Shown here: positions 58,086 through 64,000 of the stretch, in pieces | How the letters are laid out: each line of letters starts with the position of its first letter | How positions within the stretch are numbered: the stretch's first letter is position 1 | Assembly (NCBI GenBank): GCA_963811255.1 | Contig: CAWEQI010000001.1 | Location: 945,119-1,009,118, forward strand | DNA length: 64,000 nucleotides | Origin: Croceibacterium_B sp963811255 | Lineage (GTDB): Bacteria; Pseudomonadota; Alphaproteobacteria; Sphingomonadales; Sphingomonadaceae | Direction: 5' to 3' | Notes under the pieces: generated by a model | Told to the model about the DNA's origin: nothing | Seen by the model: only the letters and a program-made list of their open reading frames with translations | The model's database searches: none | Position numbers and translations under genes: made by a program

Positions 58086-60691
58086 TAAACATGCCCCCCT
58101 GTTTTATCCGGCAAAGCCGTCGCGACCGCACCCTGCTTGCTCACATCGATCGTGGCCTGAGCGCGCAGATTGCCGACCCGCACGACGACGGGGCCCTGAG
58201 GGACGGCATCTTCGACCACCAGCTTGACCCATAGCGTGTCGCCGTCCTTGAAATAGGACGTGCTCTTCGCAGCCCGCAGCGCTGCCAGGCTGCCCTGCTG
58301 CGTGCCGCTGGCGGCGGTGGCAAAGCCGGGAAGATCGAGGATCACGAAGGAACCTTGGTTCATTTGCCGCAAGGAAAGGGACAAGTCCTTCCTGGCTGTC
58401 TCCACTCTCAGCTCGGCGCCGCTGGGAACCGTGGTTTCCCCGTTGTATACGAAGGTCTTGCCGTCGCGGCTGAGGACGACTGGATCGGTATCGGGGCGCC
58501 GCCCGAAAGGATCGAAGTTGCCGGCGATGTTGAAGCGGCCCATGTCTCCCTGACACACGGCGGCGCCCCAGTTCGGCTTGATCGTGCAATCCTTTTCATC
58601 GTCGGCGATGCCGTTGTCGATCACGACATAGCTGTTGGGAATTCCGCTGAGCGAGCCATCCTTGTCGTAAATCGTCGCGCTGCGATAGGCGGAACGGCTG
58701 CCGAAATCCTCTGCCCAGCGGCGCTCGACCGGCGGGAAATAGACCGGCTTGGCGTTGACGAGCTTCAGGCCCTCGACCGAGTTCTCGGTGCTCATGCCGA
58801 AGCTGGTGAAGAGCAGCCAGGAGATCGCGCCCGCATTGCGGGTGGCGTTGGGCTGGTAATTCACGAAGGTGTCGTTCACCACGTCGTGGCGGTAATCGTA
58901 GAACTCATAGCCGCGGATCGGGTAATCCGGGGTATCGGGCTTCGGCAGGCTGCGGCCATAGGCCTTTTCGGCCGGCGTCTCGGGATTGCCGATATTGTCG
59001 GTTTCGCCAACGAACAGCGAATCGACCACCCGCGAGGTGTAAGGGGCGGCACCGGGATCGCCGGCCGCGTGGGTGAAGCCGATCGCGTTGTCGGCCAGCT
59101 TCAGATGGGTGAACAGGTGGTCCTCGCCGCGGCCCCAAATGGCATTGTTGCGGTTCTTGTAACCGGTGTAGTCGTTAATGACCGATACGAGCACCTGGCT
59201 CTTCGGGTTGGTCGGATCGGCATAGGCGATGTGACCCGCGCCGCCGACATTGAATGTGCCGTCCTGATTGGGACCACGGTCGAACATCAACCCGTCGAAA
59301 TTGGAATGCGACGTGTTGCCCTTGAATTCACCCAACCGCATCCGGCGGGGCCAATAGTTGTCGTCGTGATGCAGACCCGTGGGGTGCTGCGGCAAGGCGA
59401 TCCAGAAACCGGTCGATTCGGAGCCCGCGGCGACGTTGTCCACGTATGAGTTGTCGGGATTGGTGATCCAGAAGCTCGCCGCCGTGTTGTCCGACGGGAT
59501 GAGGATGTTCTTGGCCTTCTGGCCCGCCGGAGATTGATGAGCCAGCGCCAGATTGGTCGGCTCGCATGGCTTCCCGTCGGGGTGGCACTTGGTCAGGATG
59601 GCCAGGTTGTGGATGAACTGGTTGCCGGTTTCGACCGCGTCCTCGAGGAAGAAGCAGTGGCCGACGGTGTTGTAGGTGACGTTGTTCTGCACCCGCACGT
59701 CATTGGTGCCGTGCACGGTGACGCAGCGGCTGTAGGTGTCGTGGATCGCCGAGTCCTGGATATATTGCCCCGGCGCGTCGCCCAAGAGGTGCCAGTGGAT
59801 CGGATAGCGGGCCAGGTGCATGTACTGGCCCATGTGATAAAGCTCGATGCCCGAGACATGCATCGTCGAGCCGGCCATCGCCATGATGTGCCCGCCGAAA
59901 TAGGTTTTCTCGGAATCCGGCGAGGACTGGATCTTGATGTTGCGGCTCAGCATGCCGACTTCGCCGCGCTCGTCGACGCCGTCGGTGATCTGGCCGTAAT
60001 GCATGTATTTGAGCGGCTTATCGAGCGTGATCGCGTTGCCGCTGACGACAGCGATAGTCCGCTCTTCCGCCTGGTGGGGATCGTAGTCGGTCGAGGCGAG
60101 CACGATCGTGTCGCCCTTGTGCCAGCCGCCGGCGTCGAGGACCTGGATCGTGCTGGTGCCGGCCTTGGCGGTCTGGGCGAGCTTGGTCCAGCTGTGGGTG
60201 CGGTCGCCATGTAGGCTGAGGGTTCCCTTCAGCATCATGATGCCGCGGTCGCCCATCGTGTTGATGTCTTCGCCCGGGACCTTGTCGGTCAGGGTGATCG
60301 TCGCTTTATGCGTGTAGGGCTTGGCCTCGCTGCCGATGTCGAGTTCGCCGCCGGGCAGATAGATCCAATCGGTCGTCAGCGCGAGGTCATGAGCATCCGA
60401 AAAGCTCAGCTTGCCGGCGATCGTCAGGCTGCGCAGCCACGGCGGACTGACGTCGAGGACGATGGCCTTGCCCTTGGCGATGGTCACCGCATCGCCGGCG
60501 CCGGGCACCTTGCCGTCCGACCACGACGCCGGATCGGACCAGCGCAGTTCCTTCATCGCAACCGGCGCCGAGCCTTCCTGCGCTTGTGAGTGACCGGGGC
60601 TCTCCTGGGCATCGGCGGTGACTCCGATCCCGAAAAAAAGGCTTACCGGAAGAAGCCAGCGAAGAAGAAGCAGGCGAGGCTGCGTGCGCAT
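58085..60691 (-). CDS. Secreted G8-domain/beta-helix protein (CEMIP-like)
   Basis: An 868-residue exported protein. The start at 60691 is set by GGGAGGGGG nine bases upstream and by a signal peptide (about 1-29, TADAQ). The G8 domain (about 45-165) shows RWSDPASWSDGKVPGAGD and YLPGGELDIGSEAKPY. A right-handed beta-helix follows (about 180-600), with IHWHLLGDAPGQYIQDSAIHDTYSRCVTVHGTNDVRVQNN, and a C-terminal sandwich. The layout is that of CEMIP/TMEM2, animal hyaluronan depolymerases, but bacterial G8 proteins have no settled substrate. Polysaccharide binding or cleavage is inferred. It is coupled to the DUF8021-like gene. Confidence 0.8.
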   Translation of the reverse strand: MRTQPRLLLLRWLLPVSLFFGIGVTADAQESPGHSQAQEGSAPVAMKELRWSDPASWSDGKVPGAGDAVTIAKGKAIVLDVSPPWLRSLTIAGKLSFSDAHDLALTTDWIYLPGGELDIGSEAKPYTHKATITLTDKVPGEDINTMGDRGIMMLKGTLSLHGDRTHSWTKLAQTAKAGTSTIQVLDAGGWHKGDTIVLASTDYDPHQAEERTIAVVSGNAITLDKPLKYMHYGQITDGVDERGEVGMLSRNIKIQSSPDSEKTYFGGHIMAMAGSTMHVSGIELYHMGQYMHLARYPIHWHLLGDAPGQYIQDSAIHDTYSRCVTVHGTNDVRVQNNVTYNTVGHCFFLEDAVETGNQFIHNLAILTKCHPDGKPCEPTNLALAHQSPAGQKAKNILIPSDNTAASFWITNPDNSYVDNVAAGSESTGFWIALPQHPTGLHHDDNYWPRRMRLGEFKGNTSHSNFDGLMFDRGPNQDGTFNVGGAGHIAYADPTNPKSQVLVSVINDYTGYKNRNNAIWGRGEDHLFTHLKLADNAIGFTHAAGDPGAAPYTSRVVDSLFVGETDNIGNPETPAEKAYGRSLPKPDTPDYPIRGYEFYDYRHDVVNDTFVNYQPNATRNAGAISWLLFTSFGMSTENSVEGLKLVNAKPVYFPPVERRWAEDFGSRSAYRSATIYDKDGSLSGIPNSYVVIDNGIADDEKDCTIKPNWGAAVCQGDMGRFNIAGNFDPFGRRPDTDPVVLSRDGKTFVYNGETTVPSGAELRVETARKDLSLSLRQMNQGSFVILDLPGFATAASGTQQGSLAALRAAKSTSYFKDGDTLWVKLVVEDAVPQGPVVVRVGNLRAQATIDVSKQGAVATALPDKTGGHV

Positions 60692-61071
60692 GACGATGAT
60701 CCCCCTCCCGCGGGATTTTTCGTCCCGCACCGATAATTGAGCCCGATTTTGCCGCGATCAAGCCGATTTGCCAAGGGTATACAGTTCCAATCAACCGCAC
60801 CTACGTTATGTGCTGTCAGGCGGCTGACAGTCGTATGGCTACCGTCGAATTCTAAGTAGCCCATATCACTTCTCTATCGAGATGACCCGAGGGAGGAATT
60901 GTCATGCTGCCCATGTCCCCTCTCGGTCAGCGGCCCGAACTCGGCTGACGACCAGGAATGGCGCTCAGCCAAATGGAATCGTCGACAGCTGACCGGCGGT
61001 TGTCAGGGGATTTTGGCGAAATGCTCACCTAGAGCCGCCTTCGATGCTCCGTTCATCGAGCGAAATGTCGG
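60692..61071. promoter_or_regulatory. Intergenic region with two related 18-bp palindromes
   Basis: Between the PQQ gene and the G8 gene lie CTGTCAGGCGGCTGACAG (60813-60830), a perfect seven-base inverted repeat, and CTGACCGGCGGTTGTCAG (60989-61006), an imperfect one with the same GGCGG centre. They are 122 and 298 bases upstream of the G8 start. Shared length and centre suggest sites for one dimeric regulator. Confidence 0.6.
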
Positions 61072-62832
61072 CTATCGAGCCGGCAGCGCAAAAGCGACGA
61101 CAGTATCCCCGACCGGTGAATCCTCGTCGAGGTGCCGTTCCATTGCACTGCCGCCGAAGACGCTCACCACGTATTCGCGGCCGTTCGCACGATAGACGCT
61201 CCAGGCACCATCGGCACCGCCCGCCCCCTTCACCTGCTTGGGCGTGTCGAACGTCCAGAGCACCTTTCCGGTCTGCGCATCGGCTGCGTGCACCTTGCCG
61301 TTGGTCTCGCCATAGAACACCAGGTCGCCCGCGACTGCAGCCCCGGTGAGCGGCGCCTGATCGAGCTTGTGCTTCCACACGATCTTGCCGGTCCGGCTGT
61401 CGGTCGCGCCGAAGTAGCCCCAGTAATCGACACCCTGAATCGGCCGAACGAACGCCGATCCGGTATCCTTCTTCGTGTCGTTGGGGCTCTTCACGGCGCC
61501 GGGATGACCAAGGAAGCCCGTGGGCTCGTACCTGGCGCCATAATAGATGTAGCCGGTGCGCGGGCTGAACGCCGCGGGGGGCCATTCGCAGCCGGCCTCC
61601 GTTCCGGGCTGCTCGACCTCGTCGGGATTGGTCGGCGGCGTGAAATAGCCCTTGTAGTCATATCCGTAGCCGCTCGGCGGGTTCTGGACGCCAATTGGCG
61701 TCAGCGGCTCGACTGAGGAGAACGGCTGCGTCGGCCAGGCATGCTGCCATGCCGGGCCTGCCGGCACACGGCGCTCCCTGACCGGGAACACCGGTCGGCC
61801 AGTCCGGCGGTCGAGAATGAAGTATTGGCCGCCCTTGCCGCAATGGCCGAGCGCCGGGACTGTGCCTCTCGCGGTTCTCACGTCAAACAGCATCGCCGGG
61901 CTCGGGCCGTCATAATCCCAGATGTCGTGGTGCACTTCCTGGAATGCCCATCGAACCTTTCCGGTATTAAGGTTGAGGGCGACGTCGGAGGCGGAATAAA
62001 GATCCGCACCAGCGCGCTTCGATCCATTGAAATCGGGTGATGCGTTGCCCGTCACGACGTAAACGAGCCCAAGCTGGGGATCGATGGAGGGATTACCCCA
62101 AACCGGCACGCCACCGTTCTTCCACGAATCGCCAGCCCAGGTATCCGGCTTTACCGTATTGAAAGTCCACGCAGTGCGGCCGCTGCTCGCGTCCACCGCC
62201 GTCACCCGGCCCTCGATGGCGTACTCGCCGCCGGATACCCCTACGATAACCTTCCCGTCGGCGAACTGCGGGGCCATCGTGATCGAGTAGCCCTTCTTCC
62301 AATCGGCAATCCTGGTTTGCCAGTCGACCTTGCCGGTCCGCGCGTCCAGCGCCACCAGCACACCGTCGAGCCGGCCGAGGAAGATCTTGCCATCGCCGTA
62401 GGCGACACCGCGGTTGTCGAGCCCGCAGCATACCGAGAGTTTGCTCGGGGGCGCGAGAAGCTTCGGCTTGTACATCCAACTTTGGCGGCCGGTCGCAGCA
62501 TCAAGCGCGAACACCTTGTCGGTGCCGGTGGGCACGAACAGCGTGCCGCCCACCATGATAGGCGAGGCCTCGAAGGACTCCTTCACCTTCACGTCTCCGG
62601 TGTGGAACGTCCACGCGGGCTTCAGTCGGCCGACGCTGCCGGGCGTAATCTGGTCGAGGTTTTGGTAGCGATCGTTGTGAAGACTGTTGCCGTAGTGAGC
62701 CCAGTCCACCTCGCTCCTCGTGGCGGGGCTGGTAGCGGCGACAAGCGCCAGCGCGGCTGGTGCGATCATGAGGTGTCTGGTCCACCTGCCAAGGGACGAC
62801 AGGTGGGAGCGGCGACGAGGTAGAGTGGTCAT
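61072..62832 (-). CDS. PQQ-dependent dehydrogenase without a cytochrome domain
   Basis: A 586-residue exported propeller dehydrogenase with a signal peptide of about 36 residues. Vicinal Cys135-Cys136 sit over the PQQ. The metal ligands are Glu203 (SGGEYAIEG) and Asn263 (TGNASPD), with catalytic Asp306 in WDYD; Asp308 gives the DYD signature. The C terminus ends without a haem motif, so it needs a separate electron acceptor, perhaps a soluble cytochrome. AGGAGA lies eight bases before ATG 62832. The downstream G8 and DUF8021-like genes run in the same direction after a 380-base gap. The substrate is unknown; WDYD also occurs in PQQ enzymes other than alcohol dehydrogenases. Confidence 0.88.
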   Translation of the reverse strand: MTTLPRRRSHLSSLGRWTRHLMIAPAALALVAATSPATRSEVDWAHYGNSLHNDRYQNLDQITPGSVGRLKPAWTFHTGDVKVKESFEASPIMVGGTLFVPTGTDKVFALDAATGRQSWMYKPKLLAPPSKLSVCCGLDNRGVAYGDGKIFLGRLDGVLVALDARTGKVDWQTRIADWKKGYSITMAPQFADGKVIVGVSGGEYAIEGRVTAVDASSGRTAWTFNTVKPDTWAGDSWKNGGVPVWGNPSIDPQLGLVYVVTGNASPDFNGSKRAGADLYSASDVALNLNTGKVRWAFQEVHHDIWDYDGPSPAMLFDVRTARGTVPALGHCGKGGQYFILDRRTGRPVFPVRERRVPAGPAWQHAWPTQPFSSVEPLTPIGVQNPPSGYGYDYKGYFTPPTNPDEVEQPGTEAGCEWPPAAFSPRTGYIYYGARYEPTGFLGHPGAVKSPNDTKKDTGSAFVRPIQGVDYWGYFGATDSRTGKIVWKHKLDQAPLTGAAVAGDLVFYGETNGKVHAADAQTGKVLWTFDTPKQVKGAGGADGAWSVYRANGREYVVSVFGGSAMERHLDEDSPVGDTVVAFALPAR

Positions 62833-63227
62833 TGGTGCGGTCTCCTGGCGCGCAGGCTCACGTCGCCGATCCTCGAAGACCGAAACGCCACTGGCGCTGA
62901 GTGGGTCGAAGCAGTTTACTTGCTGGTCCGGGGCTTAGCGCGTTTCCGTGACGGGGCTGCCCCGCCTCTGAGCGGCATACGAATCGAACGGACTCTGTTG
63001 GAGTCCTTTCCACGTCTCACCGCTGGTACACCCCACCTCAGCGCAGCCGGGGACGACAACGGTCCGAAGTACCAACGGATGCGGCCGAGCGGATGCAAAC
63101 GACGGCGTCGACGGTGCAAGGACGAGCTTCTTCTTGCGCGGCTGCGCCGAGCACATTCGACGAGAAGCTCAAGCCAACGAGCGCAAGCGCGCCCTATTAC
63201 CCGCTCCCATCGACTGGTGCTGCCCAA
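62833..63227. other. Gene-free region upstream of the PQQ gene
   Basis: About 395 bases with several arginine-rich shadow ORFs on both strands and no ribosome-binding sites. It should contain the PQQ gene's promoter; no operator like the 60813 palindrome was found in it. Confidence 0.4.
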
Positions 63228-63252
63228 GAAAAAGCCCCGCCGAAGCGGGGCC
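63228..63252 (-). terminator. Intrinsic terminator of the two small genes
   Basis: On the minus strand, GGCCCCGC, the loop ttcg and GCGGGGCTTTTT form a strong hairpin with a T tract. It lies about 120 bases beyond the stop at 63375 and should end the transcript of the two small minus-strand genes. Confidence 0.8.
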
Positions 63253-63374
63253 TGAGCCGGTTGGACGGGAGGGAGGGGCGGCTCCTGGAGGTAAAGCGCC
63301 ATACCACCGTTCATTCCTGAAATTGCTCAAATCCAAATCACCGTAACAATCTCCCTCAGCGCAAGCATCTTGGA

Positions 63375-63632
63375 TCAAATCTCATGCGGGCGTGGAGCTT
63401 CCGAACTTGTTTCCGGCTCACTGCGATCGAGGTGCGCCACTTGTTCGAATGCCTTCGCCAGCCTTTCCCATCGCTCGGCGGAGCGAAGCCGCATTTGGCG
63501 AGGTCCCGGCAACGTCTCGTGTTCCGCAAGGCGGCGATCGTGGGCAGCGCGCTCCCGGTATTGAGCCACGTCCGTGGCCGCGGCCGCGGCCAACAGTTCG
63601 GCTTCATGCCTGCCGAAATCCCCCCGATCCAT
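63375..63632 (-). CDS. Small helical hypothetical protein (85 aa)
   Basis: An 85-residue protein (MDRGDFGRHEAELLAAAAATDVAQYRERAAHD...), alanine- and charge-rich and probably helical. GGAGGAG lies directly before ATG 63632; this start is preferred to the upstream frame extension, which crosses the neighbouring gene's end. No motif is recognised. It is 13 bases after the stop of the next small gene, so both share a transcript. Confidence 0.55.
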   Translation of the reverse strand: MDRGDFGRHEAELLAAAAATDVAQYRERAAHDRRLAEHETLPGPRQMRLRSAERWERLAKAFEQVAHLDRSEPETSSEAPRPHEI

Positions 63633-63645
63633 ACTCCTCCGCCTG

Positions 63646-63843
63646 CTAGAGCAGCGCCCACACACCCTGGCCCCCGCGTCTGACGACTGCCAGCTTCTTG
63701 TCACCTTCCCAGATGCTCACCTCTCGGGCGGGTGCTTCGTCTTGCAGTAGCCGGAAGGCTTCGTGCGGGTCGGCGCCGTCGAAGCGAATGGTCTTCGGTT
63801 CGCCTTGGCCATCATCTTCGAAGCGGAGGCTGTATGTCGGCAT
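63646..63843 (-). CDS. Small hypothetical protein (65 aa)
   Basis: A 65-residue cytosolic protein (MPTYSLRFEDDGQGEPKTIRF...GVWALL), with ATG 63843 preferred over ATG 63849. It looks like a compact beta-rich domain of a type found across sphingomonads, without a known role. It is first in a two-gene unit with the 85-residue protein and the terminator at 63228. Confidence 0.6.
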   Translation of the reverse strand: MPTYSLRFEDDGQGEPKTIRFDGADPHEAFRLLQDEAPAREVSIWEGDKKLAVVRRGGQGVWALL

Positions 63844-63849
63844 CACCAT

Positions 63850-64000
63850 CAGCTAATCAGCTGTCTCGTAATGGGGTCAACAACATCAGTTAGTCCGGGC
63901 TGCTCCTAGAGAAACAGGCCTCAACTCGGCACTCCTAACCTCTAGCCAGATGCATGGCAGCTTTTCGGGGCCTCCCGCGAGTCGACTGAATGACCGACCT
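63850..64000. other. Gene-free end of the window
   Basis: 150 bases with no feature that can be supported; the promoter of the small-gene pair is expected here. Confidence 0.3.

Noticed and set aside
62920..63320. Arg/Lys-rich ORFs upstream of the PQQ gene
   Set aside because: Typical high-GC shadows without start signals or recognised sequence.

Overview
The window is GC-rich chromosomal DNA from an alphaproteobacterium, most likely a member of the Sphingomonadales. The support is family content and gene order: a rluA-type pseudouridine synthase, arfB, rpmG, lolA, xth and ribA in one run, a fused pabB-pabC, several secreted NTF2-like proteins, PQQ dehydrogenases, a TonB-receptor fragment and a neutral ceramidase. 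No rRNA, tRNA, CRISPR array or intact insertion sequence was seen.

Layout. 1-2781: a sugar-phosphate cluster (aldolase end, CbbY-like phosphatase, frameshifted dhaL, dhaK). 2990-3141: a 32-residue membrane ORF followed by a hairpin. 3163-10464: a divergent secreted oxidation locus. One arm is four translationally coupled genes (an SMP-30-like propeller and three NTF2/SnoaL-like paralogues). The other is a PQQ quinohemoprotein coupled to a duplicated DUF8021-like protein. 10528-16824: a mosaic of a CDF transporter, a DUF8021 tail remnant, a DUF488 protein, a frameshifted ROK kinase, a secreted esterase, a ceramidase, and a scar joining a TonB-receptor end to a RepB-like end. 17187-21581: an arsenic operon (arsR-arsI-arsC-acr3) with a palindromic operator, an OsmC protein and a frameshifted FAD oxidoreductase.

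22214-50128 is mostly well-kept housekeeping sequence: ald, a diguanylate cyclase, oligopeptidase B back to back with aminopeptidase P, a cupin, an EF-hand protein, a two-component system, an M1 peptidase, pabBC, an aminotransferase, the rluA-arfB-rpmG-lolA-xth-ribA stretch, a beta-helix protein, a zinc dehydrogenase, a MATE pump, the molybdate locus modE/modABC with a ModE-like palindrome, and a c'-like cytochrome. 50208-55627 turns accessory again: a cytochrome b561-YceI fusion, CAGGGAA repeats, a chimeric HTH gene coupled to an ImmA/IrrE peptidase, a tryptophan/arginine repeat protein and a cytochrome c gene with an in-frame amber codon. 56023-62832 is a second secreted oxidation locus: a Crp/Fnr regulator, a single-domain DUF8021-like protein, a G8/beta-helix (CEMIP-like) protein and a second PQQ dehydrogenase. 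The window ends with two small uncharacterised genes and their terminator.

The best candidate for an undescribed system is the repeated pairing of a secreted PQQ dehydrogenase with DUF8021-like proteins. It occurs twice in 64 kb, once with SnoaL-like and SMP-30-like partners and once with a G8/beta-helix protein and a pair of related palindromes. The substrate is unknown. Three single-base frameshifts and one nonsense codon in otherwise conserved genes suggest local gene decay or residual long-read sequencing errors.
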